From CAKSQF01 sp964582375 (GTDB taxonomy: Bacteria > Bacillota > Clostridia > Oscillospirales > CAG-272): a DNA stretch of 18,983 nt. The number at the start of each line of letters is the position of its first letter. Position 1 is the first letter of the stretch. The notes under the pieces are model-generated. The model worked only from the letters and a program-made list of their open reading frames with translations. It searched no databases and was not told where the DNA came from. Location: NCBI GenBank assembly GCA_964582375.1, contig CAZORL010000032.1, forward strand, positions 1-18,983, given 5' to 3'. Both the position numbers and the translations under genes were made by a program. Below, one piece after another: positions 1 to 7,505 of the stretch.

Positions 1-22
1 GGCAAAGAAAGCCTCAATTCCG

Positions 23-51
23 AAGTCTGAAAATTTATTTTCAGACTTTTT
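23..51 (+). terminator. Intrinsic terminator of a gene upstream of the window
   Basis: An 11-bp perfect inverted repeat (AAGTCTGAAAA at 23-33, TTTTCAGACTT at 38-48) encloses a TTTA loop and runs into a short T run. The stem is AT-rich and only moderately stable. It probably ends a plus-strand gene lying left of the window. No gene is visible in the first 176 bases. Confidence 0.55.
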
Positions 52-123
52 ACATTATATCATATTTTTGTCCGTTTGAAAAGGGGTTTTCGATAAATAT
101 TTGACAAATACTCAAATTTTTTT

Positions 124-162
124 CAAAAAATATCGGAGCAAGGGTCAACCTTGCTCCGATAT
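124..162 (-). terminator. Intrinsic terminator of the esterase lipoprotein pair
   Basis: A 14-bp perfect stem (130-143 pairing with 149-162, loop GTCAA) lies 14 bases past the stop codon of the minus-strand lipoprotein gene. Read on the minus strand it is followed by a run of six T residues (124-129). This is a classical rho-independent terminator and marks the end of the two-gene unit. Confidence 0.9.
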
Positions 163-176
163 GTATGTATTGGATC

Positions 177-1613
177 TTATTTTGCGGTGTAGTGCTCAAG
201 GAGCTTCTCTGCAAAACGGTTGCCGAGTGTTACGGCATCGTCCGCATTGAAATGCCATTGATCCGTGCCGACGATCTTGCCGTCCTCACCGACGATGATA
301 AGATCGGAGGTCTCGATCGTGTAGACATTCTTCATCTCTTTGGCAACATCATCCTGCATTTTGTTGAATGCGGGAACGGACGAGTTGTTGTACCAGCCGA
401 ATGTGGTTGCGATCTTGCCGATGATAAAGGGCATCTCAAGAGTCTCCTCGTCGCCCGTTATACTTGCGATATCCTCACGGATGTCGGTGATAAAGGTCTT
501 GAGAAGCGTTTTGTACGCAAAGTGTCTGCCAAGGTCAGCTTCACCCTGCATCCACACCATGCCGCGAACCTTGGGTGTGTATCCGTCATCTACAAGTTTT
601 GCATAAATGAGCTTGAAGTTTTCAACGAGATTGTAATACTGAACACCGGTCGGCGAATTTTTGGGATCGACCTTTCCGTCCGGCCAAAGAGAGCGGGGAT
701 ACCAGTTGCCGTAGTCACCCGACTGTCCGCTTGTGTCGTTGTTAAGAGCAGTGCCGCCTGCCGCCGATTTGAAAATCAGTACAGGAGTTTCGTTGCCGTC
801 GTAGTATTCGTTGAATATTTCGGCCATGCCGTACTCGGGTCCGATGTTGCCGCTGACTCTGCCCAATGTCGGTGCGACAGTCTTTTTGTAAGTTACGGGA
901 TTCATCAGGCTCATACTCGCCTTGCCGGTCGCTCTGATCTTGTCGACCTCACCCGAGAACCATACGTTTTTGTATACGTCGCGGTGTTTTCCGCTGTGCG
1001 AGTAGCCTGCCGCATTCGACTGACCTGCGATCAGATAAATGTCTATGACTTTATCAGCTTTGTTTTCATTGAGCGTGACTGCCGCCTTATCCTCTGAGAA
1101 GTTCTCGCTCGGGATGACCAGCTTGCCGCTTGTCTTGTCGATCAGTTCGCTGAGGCGAGCAACAAGTGCCTTTGCTGCAACGTCACCCTTGTATGCAACA
1201 AGGATCTTAATATCGTTGCCGCTCTTGGTGGTGCGGATAGCATAGTAGCCGCCTTTGAGTGAGTTTACAAGCTCTTTGCAGTCCGGACGTCTTGTTGAGT
1301 TAAAGATGATCTCGTTTCCGCTTGCCGCCTCAGCGTCCTCTTTTACGGTAAGTTCTACGCCGAGTTTTGTTTTGAGCTCGCTTGCAAATGCCTTTGCGTA
1401 TTCTGCGCTGTCACTGCTCGTCTTGTAAACGAGGCTGAAATCGGAGTCTTTGCCTGACTCGGCTACTATTACCTCCGGGTTGGGTGCTGTTGTTGCAGGG
1501 GCTTCGGTATTTGCCGATGTCGTTGCCGAGTCGCCTCCGCCCGAGCATGCGGTGAGCGTCAGGAGCAGTGCAAGCATTGCCGACCACCCTCTTACTAAGT
1601 TCTTGATCTTCAT
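177..1613 (-). CDS. Lipoprotein with SASA/SGNH carbohydrate-esterase domain (downstream paralog)
   Basis: A 478-residue predicted lipoprotein. Residues 1-23 form a signal peptide ending in the lipobox LTAC (Cys23), followed by a Ser/Thr/Ala-rich linker. Residues about 55-170 form an alpha/beta domain that resembles, by eye, the N-terminal domains of GH20/GH67 enzymes (inference). Residues about 188-475 are a sialate-O-acetylesterase-like (SASA, CE6-type) domain: GQSN at 197-200 with presumed nucleophile Ser199, IGPEYGMAE, a WMQGE block near 354, and a C-terminal DQWH (Asp451, His454) supplying the rest of the triad. Family members remove acetyl groups from sialic acid or xylan; the substrate here is unknown. 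It should be anchored on the outer face of the membrane. The gene lies 40 bases after a paralog and ends at a strong terminator, so the two are probably cotranscribed. An AAAGG ribosome binding site precedes the ATG. Confidence 0.88.
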   Translation of the reverse strand: MKIKNLVRGWSAMLALLLTLTACSGGGDSATTSANTEAPATTAPNPEVIVAESGKDSDFSLVYKTSSDSAEYAKAFASELKTKLGVELTVKEDAEAASGNEIIFNSTRRPDCKELVNSLKGGYYAIRTTKSGNDIKILVAYKGDVAAKALVARLSELIDKTSGKLVIPSENFSEDKAAVTLNENKADKVIDIYLIAGQSNAAGYSHSGKHRDVYKNVWFSGEVDKIRATGKASMSLMNPVTYKKTVAPTLGRVSGNIGPEYGMAEIFNEYYDGNETPVLIFKSAAGGTALNNDTSGQSGDYGNWYPRSLWPDGKVDPKNSPTGVQYYNLVENFKLIYAKLVDDGYTPKVRGMVWMQGEADLGRHFAYKTLLKTFITDIREDIASITGDEETLEMPFIIGKIATTFGWYNNSSVPAFNKMQDDVAKEMKNVYTIETSDLIIVGEDGKIVGTDQWHFNADDAVTLGNRFAEKLLEHYTAK

Positions 1614-1653
1614 GTTTCGGTATTGCCTTTCTTATGTTGATTTCGGTTTGTCG

Positions 1654-3099
1654 TTATTTCGCACTGTAGTGCTTCAGAAGCTTTTCGGCAAAACGATTGC
1701 CGAGAATTACCGCATCCTCGGTGCTGAAGTGGTAAAGGTCGGTTCCGAGAACCTTGCCGCCCTCGCCGACGATGATAAGGTCGGAGGTCTCGATAGTGTA
1801 GACATTCTTCATCTCTTTTGCAACCTCGTCCTGCATTTGATTGAATGCGGGAACGTTCGGGTTGTTGTACATTGCAAATGTCGTTGCGATCTTTCCGATA
1901 ACGAACGGCATCTCAAGTACCTCTGCATCGCCGGTGATGTCCGAGATGTCCTTGCGCATATCGGTGATGAATGCCTTCAAGAGCCTCTTGTATATGCTGT
2001 GCGAACCGAGATCGTCCTCGCCCTGCATCCACACCATGCCGCGAACCTTGGGTGTGTATCCGTCATCTACAAGTTTTGCATAAATGAGCTTGAAGTTCTC
2101 GACGAAATTGTAATACTGAACGCCCATCGGGGAATTCTTGGCATCGACCTCTTTGTCCCCCCACTTTGAACGGGGATACCAGTTGCCGAATGTGTCGGAC
2201 AGACCCGTGTTCTTGTTCTGGAGTGCAGTGCCGCCTGCTGCCGATTTGAAGATCAGCACGGGATTGTCACTGTAGTAATCATTGAAGATCTGTGCCATGC
2301 CGTATTCGGGACCGATGTGGCTTCCCGAAACGCCCAGCCCCGGCTTTACCATCTTTAAGTATTTGACGCTCTTGTTGAAGTAGGAAAGCGATGCCGAGCC
2401 CGTCCTTCTGTCCTCGTCAACCTCGCCTGCAAACCATACGTTTCTGTAAGAGTCTTTGAGGTTGCCCTTGATGCTCGAGCCTGCCGCATTCGACTGACCT
2501 GCGATCAGATAAAGGTCGATGACCTTGTCTGCCTTGTTCTCGTTCAGGGTGACGGCAGCCTTGGACTCTTCAAATCCTTCGGGGATCTCTGCCTTGCCGC
2601 TTGCCTCGTCGATGAAGGCTGCCAGACGCTCGATTGCCGCTGTTCCCGCAAGATCACCCTTGTATGCAACCAAAATGGCAGATCCGCTGTCATTTTTTAC
2701 CGCACGGATGGCATAGTAGCCGCCGACGATCGAATCGATAAGTGCCTTGCAGTCGGCACGTTCGGTCGAGTTGAGAACGATCTCATTTCCGCTTGCCGCA
2801 TCCGTGTCGGCTTTTGTAGCAAAAGAGGCGTTGAGCTTTCTTGTGTATGCTACCGAAAGCTTTTCGGCAACATCGCCCTCATCGTCCTTGTCGTATACGA
2901 GGGTGAAATATGCCTCTTTGCCCTTTTCGGCAATGAGCATATTGCTTGCCGCCGGCACGGTCGGATCGGCTGGCGATGCTGTTGTGTTGTTTGCTGTCGT
3001 CTCTGTCGGCTTGTTACCACCGCATGCGGAGAACGTGAGCAATACCGCAAGCATGAGCGAGAGCATCATGACAAAACGGCTTTTGAATGTTCTTTTCAT
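1654..3099 (-). CDS. Lipoprotein with SASA/SGNH carbohydrate-esterase domain (upstream paralog)
   Basis: A 481-residue predicted lipoprotein with the same architecture as the next gene. The signal peptide ends in FSAC (Cys26), then come a Thr/Pro-rich linker, an alpha/beta domain (about 60-170) and the SASA esterase domain, with GQSN at 201-204 (Ser203) and DLYH (Asp454, His457). The frame is open far upstream, but the start at 3099 is chosen because it gives a proper signal peptide and follows a strong AAGGAG site by about 8 bases; the longer reading overlaps the divergent gene and its promoter and is not plausible. It is the promoter-proximal member of the pair. Two stretches are identical at DNA level to the paralog, which suggests recent duplication or gene conversion. 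The likely role is removal of acetyl esters from an extracellular glycan; the exact substrate cannot be read from sequence. Confidence 0.88.
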   Translation of the reverse strand: MKRTFKSRFVMMLSLMLAVLLTFSACGGNKPTETTANNTTASPADPTVPAASNMLIAEKGKEAYFTLVYDKDDEGDVAEKLSVAYTRKLNASFATKADTDAASGNEIVLNSTERADCKALIDSIVGGYYAIRAVKNDSGSAILVAYKGDLAGTAAIERLAAFIDEASGKAEIPEGFEESKAAVTLNENKADKVIDLYLIAGQSNAAGSSIKGNLKDSYRNVWFAGEVDEDRRTGSASLSYFNKSVKYLKMVKPGLGVSGSHIGPEYGMAQIFNDYYSDNPVLIFKSAAGGTALQNKNTGLSDTFGNWYPRSKWGDKEVDAKNSPMGVQYYNFVENFKLIYAKLVDDGYTPKVRGMVWMQGEDDLGSHSIYKRLLKAFITDMRKDISDITGDAEVLEMPFVIGKIATTFAMYNNPNVPAFNQMQDEVAKEMKNVYTIETSDLIIVGEGGKVLGTDLYHFSTEDAVILGNRFAEKLLKHYSAK

Positions 3100-3183
3100 A
3101 GTGTTGTCTCCTTTTTTGGTATTCTGTTTTCTGTTTCCGCCCTTTTCGGACGATCTTCTCGGGTGGCCGAGGCTTCTTTGCAT

Positions 3184-3212
3184 ATTATAGCATACTTTTT
3201 TGATTTTGAAAA
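3184..3212 (-). promoter_or_regulatory. Promoter of the esterase lipoprotein pair
   Basis: On the minus strand, TTTTCA (3207-3212) and TATAAT (3184-3189) are separated by 17 bases, with a TGC extended -10. The leader to the ATG is about 80 bases. It includes a small 5-bp hairpin (3158-3171) and the AAGGAG ribosome binding site. Confidence 0.65.
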
Positions 3213-3250
3213 GGTTTTTTGTGAAATTTTTATAATTTTTTTCAAATCTC

Positions 3251-3279
3251 TTTCCTTTAGCGTTTTTTTGTGCTATAAT
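3251..3279 (+). promoter_or_regulatory. Promoter of the U32-maf-nth unit
   Basis: A perfect TATAAT (3274-3279) with extended-10 TGC directly upstream. The -35 is weak: TTTCCT at 3251-3256 with a 17-base spacer. It lies about 55 bases before the U32 start and is back to back with the minus-strand lipoprotein promoter. Confidence 0.55.
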
Positions 3280-3336
3280 ATAGAAAATACAGGGCGATCT
3301 GCCCGATAAAAATGCAAGACAGGACATAAATACAAT

Positions 3337-5031
3337 ATGCAAAACATGAATCTTCCCGAACTTCTCGCACCGGCAGGCTCTCCCGAGGCGGCGCATGCGG
3401 CAATTTGTGCGGGAGCGGATGCGATCTATCTCGGAATGACGACATTCAGCGCGCGGGCATATGCGAAAAATTTCAGCAGAGATGATCTTCTCTCGACGCT
3501 TGCCGACGCTCACGGCGCGGGCGTGCGTGTCTATGTTACGATCAATACCGCCATACTCGACAGGGAACTCTCTCAGGCGATCGAGCTTGTTGATTTTCTC
3601 TACGGTGCGGGCGTTGACGCACTGATCGTTTCGGATCTCGGATTTGCCTCGGCAGTGTCCGAACGCTATCCCGATCTCCCTCTCCACGGGTCAACTCAGT
3701 GCTCGGGACACAACTCCCATGCGGCAAAATTTCTTGCCGAGCACGGTTTTTCGTTGATGGTCTGCGCACGCGAGGTCGATCGCGACAATATGAGAACTCT
3801 CGTGCAAAATTCGCCCATCCCGATCGAGGTGTTTGTCCACGGTGCACTCTGCGTCAGTGCATCCGGACAGTGCCTTATGTCATCGATGATCGGCGGCAGA
3901 TCGGGCAATCGCGGCGAGTGTGCACAGCCCTGCCGTATGCCCTACAACGGCAGGTATCCGCTCTCGCTTAAGGATAATTGCCTTGCTGGCCACATCACCG
4001 AGCTGATCGACATGGGCGTCGCATCGCTCAAACTCGAGGGACGCATGAAGTCGCCCGACTATGTGTCGGCGGTCGTGTCTGTCTATCGCCGCCTTCTTGA
4101 TGAGCACCGAAACGCCACCGATCGCGAGATCGAATATTTGGCAGGGGTCTTTTCAAGGGACGGATTTACCGATGGTTATTTCACGGGCGATCATAAGGGC
4201 ATGAACGGTGTGCGAAGTGATAAAGATAAGGAAGCGACAGTCAGCACCCGACCGCTATATGCGCCGAAAATGCCGAAACGTGCACCGATCGCACCCTACG
4301 ACAGATCGGTGTGTGAGCCCCCATTCCGACTTCAAAAGAGCACGCATTTTGCCGATCGTCCGCTTAGAAGTGCAAGATTTTACAACGCCGATACTATCCC
4401 CGATGATCACGAATTTGATATCGTCTATCTTCCGCTTGACAGGTTTCGAAAGGGGCGCGCAAACGGTGTGATACTTCCGCCCGTGATTTTTGACGGTGAT
4501 ACGGCAGAGGTCGAGAAAAAGCTTTTCCTTGCCGCCCGTGACGGCGCAGAGCATGTTCTGGTCGGAAATGTCGGGCATATCGAGCTTGCTCGCAGATCGG
4601 GGCTTCACCTTCACGGCGATTTCAGACTGAACATAACCAATTCGCTCACCGCCGAACTGTTTGATAGGATATTTGACGATTTTATCCTCTCTCCCGAGTT
4701 GACACTGCCGCAGATTCGCGATATCGGCGGCGAAAAGAGCGTCATAATATACGGAAGATTTCCGCTGATGCTTCTTGAAAAGACCTGCGGAACGACAACT
4801 CTTGTCGATCGCCGCAGAGTAAGCTTCCCCGTGCTTTCCGAGGGAGGGCGTGAGATCGTTTTCAACAGCGTTCCGCTTTACATGGCTGATCGTGCCGCCG
4901 AGCTAAAGAGAGCGGGGGCTTTCGGCAGACACTTTATTTTTACGGTCGAAGGACCGCAAGAGGTAAAATACACGCTTGTGAACTATAAAAAGGGACTTCC
5001 CACCAAAAAGGAAGTGAGGCGGCTGAAATGA
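3337..5031 (+). CDS. U32 family peptidase / RlhA-like rRNA hydroxylation protein
   Basis: A 564-residue protein that opens with LPELLAPAGSPE, typical of the U32 family, followed by a TIM-barrel-like N-terminal half. The U32 signature is at about 164-183: EVFVHGALC, then GQC and S. Cys172, Cys179, Cys195 and Cys199 form the conserved cysteine set that in relatives holds an iron-sulfur cluster. Family knowledge: members were first called collagenases, while E. coli RlhA (YdcP) acts in hydroxylation of 23S rRNA C2501 with prephenate as a needed metabolite, and others act in ubiquinone synthesis. An rRNA-modification role is more likely here than proteolysis, but this is inference. At 564 residues it falls between the short YrrO type (about 420) and RlhA (about 650). 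It overlaps maf by four bases (ATGA), implying translational coupling. Confidence 0.85.
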   Translation: MQNMNLPELLAPAGSPEAAHAAICAGADAIYLGMTTFSARAYAKNFSRDDLLSTLADAHGAGVRVYVTINTAILDRELSQAIELVDFLYGAGVDALIVSDLGFASAVSERYPDLPLHGSTQCSGHNSHAAKFLAEHGFSLMVCAREVDRDNMRTLVQNSPIPIEVFVHGALCVSASGQCLMSSMIGGRSGNRGECAQPCRMPYNGRYPLSLKDNCLAGHITELIDMGVASLKLEGRMKSPDYVSAVVSVYRRLLDEHRNATDREIEYLAGVFSRDGFTDGYFTGDHKGMNGVRSDKDKEATVSTRPLYAPKMPKRAPIAPYDRSVCEPPFRLQKSTHFADRPLRSARFYNADTIPDDHEFDIVYLPLDRFRKGRANGVILPPVIFDGDTAEVEKKLFLAARDGAEHVLVGNVGHIELARRSGLHLHGDFRLNITNSLTAELFDRIFDDFILSPELTLPQIRDIGGEKSVIIYGRFPLMLLEKTCGTTTLVDRRRVSFPVLSEGGREIVFNSVPLYMADRAAELKRAGAFGRHFIFTVEGPQEVKYTLVNYKKGLPTKKEVRRLK

Positions 5032-5636
5032 TGCATCAGAAATATCACCTCGTGCTTGCCTCGGCATCACCGAGACGCAGAGATTTGCTGTCCATGCTCG
5101 GACTTGATTTTTCGATATGCCCGACCGATGCTGACGAAAGTCTGCCCGCAGATATTACCCCCGACAGAGCCGTTGCCGAGCTTGCCTATCGAAAGGCAGC
5201 GGCGGCAGGAGAACTGTGTGATGACAGGGCACTGATAATTGCCGCTGACACGATGGTATCGATAGACACACGACTGCTCGGTAAGCCGTCGGATGAGAGG
5301 GAAGCACTTGAGATGCTCTCGATGCTTTCGGGCAGATCGCATACCGTTTACAGCGGTATTGCCTTGATGGCAGACGGAAAGGTCTTCTCACGCACGGTTT
5401 CGACCGAGGTCATTTTCAGAGAGCTGACCGATGACGAGATATATCACTATGTAAAAGGCGGCGAGCCCTTTGATAAGGCGGGCGGCTACGGAATACAGGG
5501 CAGGGCGGCACTCTTTGTTCGCTCGATCATCGGCGATTATCACAATGTCGTCGGACTGCCGATATGTGAGCTTGAGGTCATGCTTCGTGACAAGTTTTCG
5601 CTCTCGCTTTCGGATTTTGAAACAGAGAAGGGATAA
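5028..5636 (+). CDS. maf: Maf-family nucleoside triphosphate pyrophosphatase
   Basis: A 202-residue cytoplasmic protein with the full Maf pattern: LASASPRRRDLL at 10-21, DES at 36-38, AADT at 72-75 (Asp74 presumed catalytic), GKP at 85-87, SGRSHTVYSG at 101-110 and EPFDKAGGYGIQG at 146-158. Maf proteins hydrolyse dTTP, UTP and modified nucleotides to monophosphates plus pyrophosphate, as house-cleaning enzymes, and have been linked to cell division arrest in Bacillus. The DKAGGYGIQG form fits the YhdE (dTTP/UTP) subgroup. The start overlaps the upstream stop as ATGA; a second ATG follows at once, so the true start could be one codon later. Five bases separate it from nth, placing it in the middle of a three-gene unit. 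Confidence 0.92.
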   Translation: MMHQKYHLVLASASPRRRDLLSMLGLDFSICPTDADESLPADITPDRAVAELAYRKAAAAGELCDDRALIIAADTMVSIDTRLLGKPSDEREALEMLSMLSGRSHTVYSGIALMADGKVFSRTVSTEVIFRELTDDEIYHYVKGGEPFDKAGGYGIQGRAALFVRSIIGDYHNVVGLPICELEVMLRDKFSLSLSDFETEKG

Positions 5637-5641
5637 TATCG

Positions 5642-6295
5642 ATGGATCACGGCACAAAAGAACATGCGGCGGCGATAGTTGATCGGCTCAAAGAGATCTA
5701 TCCTCATGCCGAGTGTGCACTTGAATACGGCGGCGACGGATGGCGGTTGCTTGTCATGGCAAGACTTTCCGCACAGTGTACCGATAAACGGGTCAATGAG
5801 GTCGCAAAGGTTCTCTTTGCGAAATATCCGACAGCCGACGCACTGGCAAATGCACCGCTTTTCGATGTCGAGGAGACAGTTCGCCCGTGCGGACTCTACA
5901 GGGTCAAGGCAAGGAATATAATAGATGAGTCGAGAATGCTCTGTGACAAATACGGCGGAGTGTTGCCGCAGGATATGGATGAGCTGATGTCCTTTCCCGG
6001 AGTCGGGAGAAAGATCGCAAACCTCCTTCGGGGTGATCTCTTTTCTCTGCCTGCGATCGTTGTCGATACACATATGCTCAGACTTTCGGCAAGGCTCGGA
6101 CTTGTTCCGATCAAAAAAGACGATCCCGTCTATGTCGAACGCATTCTGTCACAGATAGTCGAGCCGAAAGAGCAGAGTGATCTCTGCCACAGGATCGTCC
6201 TTTTCGGCAGGGATCGTTGCACCGCACGAGGGCAAAGGTGCAACGGATGTCCGCTTTTCGATCTTTGTAAAAGTGCGGTATCCGACATAATTTAA
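5642..6295 (+). CDS. nth: Endonuclease III (DNA glycosylase/AP lyase)
   Basis: A 217-residue enzyme of base-excision repair that removes oxidised pyrimidines and cleaves at abasic sites. The helix-hairpin-helix is FPGVGRKIANLL at 118-129, with catalytic Lys124. The catalytic Asp142 sits in VVDTHMLRLSARLGL. The C-terminal [4Fe-4S] loop has Cys193-x6-Cys200-x2-Cys203-x5-Cys209, the exact spacing known for E. coli Nth. LSAQCTDKRVN (42-52) replaces the more common LSAQTTD. Length is normal (E. coli 211). A GAAGGG ribosome binding site lies before the ATG, five bases past the maf stop. No strong terminator follows, so the end of the transcript is unclear. Confidence 0.95.
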   Translation: MDHGTKEHAAAIVDRLKEIYPHAECALEYGGDGWRLLVMARLSAQCTDKRVNEVAKVLFAKYPTADALANAPLFDVEETVRPCGLYRVKARNIIDESRMLCDKYGGVLPQDMDELMSFPGVGRKIANLLRGDLFSLPAIVVDTHMLRLSARLGLVPIKKDDPVYVERILSQIVEPKEQSDLCHRIVLFGRDRCTARGQRCNGCPLFDLCKSAVSDII

Positions 6296-6331
6296 GCAAG
6301 ATTTCAACAAAAATCGCCCAAATGATCGGCT

Positions 6332-6402
6332 TTTACATAAAGTTTACAGTTTGTTCACTGCTACAGATGGGATTTTTCGTCAGTTTTTATGTAAAGTATA
6401 AC
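6332..6402 (+). promoter_or_regulatory. Inverted repeat and possible promoter before the GpsA-like gene
   Basis: A perfect 10-bp inverted repeat, TTTACATAAA (6332-6341) and TTTATGTAAA (6386-6395), is separated by 44 bases. The right half sits directly before a weak -10 (TATAAC, 6397-6402), and any -35 is poor (TTTTCG at 6374-6379). The arrangement would suit a looping or two-site operator, but it is unproven. Confidence 0.3.
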
Positions 6403-6436
6403 GGCGAAGGAAATGATATACATGATATAAAGCTAC

Positions 6437-6461
6437 AATGCCCGAACAGACCTCGGGCGTT
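6437..6461 (+). other. Hairpin in the leader of the GpsA-like gene
   Basis: A 9-bp stem with one G-T pair (6437-6445 with 6453-6461, 7-base loop) lies just upstream of the AAAGGAAGG ribosome binding site at 6467-6475. It is not followed immediately by a T run. It contains an ATG in the downstream reading frame (6438), which is a decoy start. Confidence 0.4.
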
Positions 6462-6482
6462 GGGCAAAGGAAGGTTTTTAAG

Positions 6483-7442
6483 ATGAAAATAACGGTAATC
6501 GGATGCGGTCGTTGGGGATCGTTTATCGCATGGTATACCGACAAGATCGGGCACTCGGTCAAGGTGTACGACAAACCCGACTCTCCTGCAATGACCGAGC
6601 TGAGACGCACGCGCACAAACGGAGTCATCACCTATCCCGAGAGCATAGAACTGCTTTCCTCACTCGAAGAAGGACTTTCGTCGGATGTGATAATAATTTC
6701 GGTTCCGTCACAGGCACTTCGCTCGCTTTTTGGCGAGATCACCGCATACGGTCTCGAAAACAAGATATTCGTGCTTTGCATGAAGGGAATAGAGATCGAG
6801 AGCGGAAAGCGACTTACCGAGGTTGCGGACGAGTTTATCGGCGGCACATCAAACAAAAGTGCGGTCTGGATAGGTCCGGGACATCCGCAGGAGTTTGCAC
6901 GCGGCGTTCCAAACTGCATGGTCATCGATTCGGCAGACCCCGAGGTCAAGAAAATGCTTGTTGACGAGTTTACAAGCAACCTGATCAGATTTTACTACGG
7001 TGCCGATCTTATCGGAAACGAGATCGGCGCGGCAGCCAAGAATGTCATCGGAATAGCCGCCGGAATGCTCGACGGGTTTGACATTTCATCGCTCAAGGGT
7101 GCGCTCATGAGCCGCGCCACCAACGAGGTCGCACGCCTTATCGAGGCAATGGGCGGCGATATGCGCTCGGCGTACGGGCTTTGCCATCTCGGCGATTACG
7201 AGGCAACCGTCTTCTCACCGCATTCGCACAATCGCGCATTCGGCGAGGCATTCGTCAAGGGCGAGGACTATAAGATGCTTGCCGAGGGCTATTACACCGC
7301 CGATGCGATACACAGACTTTGCAAAAAGCATAATGTCGAGATGCCGATATGCGAGACGGTGTACGCGATACTGTACGAGTCAGCCGACCCGAAGAGTGCG
7401 CTTGAAGCACTTTTTACACGCTCGATAAAGAATGAATTTTAA
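6483..7442 (+). CDS. gpsA: NAD(P)-dependent glycerol-3-phosphate dehydrogenase-like protein
   Basis: A 319-residue protein with an N-terminal Rossmann fold, ITVIGCGRWGSF (GxGxxG at 7-12). It then has MKG (Lys101), WIGPGHPQEFARGVP (129-143, matching the GP-x-A-x-E region), an EIGAAAKNVIGIAAGMLDG block (180-198, conserved Lys186), LGD (Asp238) and NRAFG (Arg251). These match the order of active-site motifs in GpsA, which makes sn-glycerol-3-phosphate for phospholipid and lipoteichoic acid synthesis. Several motifs are divergent: GPGHPQE and SHNR replace the usual GPSFA and SRN forms, and the protein is shorter than the usual 330-345. It may be a clade-specific GpsA or a related reductase. The start at 6483 is chosen for the ribosome binding site and the exact Rossmann N-terminus; an in-frame ATG at 6438 lies in the leader hairpin. 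Confidence 0.82.
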   Translation: MKITVIGCGRWGSFIAWYTDKIGHSVKVYDKPDSPAMTELRRTRTNGVITYPESIELLSSLEEGLSSDVIIISVPSQALRSLFGEITAYGLENKIFVLCMKGIEIESGKRLTEVADEFIGGTSNKSAVWIGPGHPQEFARGVPNCMVIDSADPEVKKMLVDEFTSNLIRFYYGADLIGNEIGAAAKNVIGIAAGMLDGFDISSLKGALMSRATNEVARLIEAMGGDMRSAYGLCHLGDYEATVFSPHSHNRAFGEAFVKGEDYKMLAEGYYTADAIHRLCKKHNVEMPICETVYAILYESADPKSALEALFTRSIKNEF

Positions 7443-7505
7443 TTATTTCCGTCCCGAAAGACCGATGAAAAGATCTGAGGAAATGAAAGGAATGAACACA
7501 CGAAA

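Noticed and set aside
3100..3687. A longer reading of the upstream esterase gene starting at 3687 on the minus strand
   Set aside because: It would overlap the well-supported U32 gene and cross both promoters; the internal start at 3099 gives a perfect lipoprotein signal and ribosome binding site.
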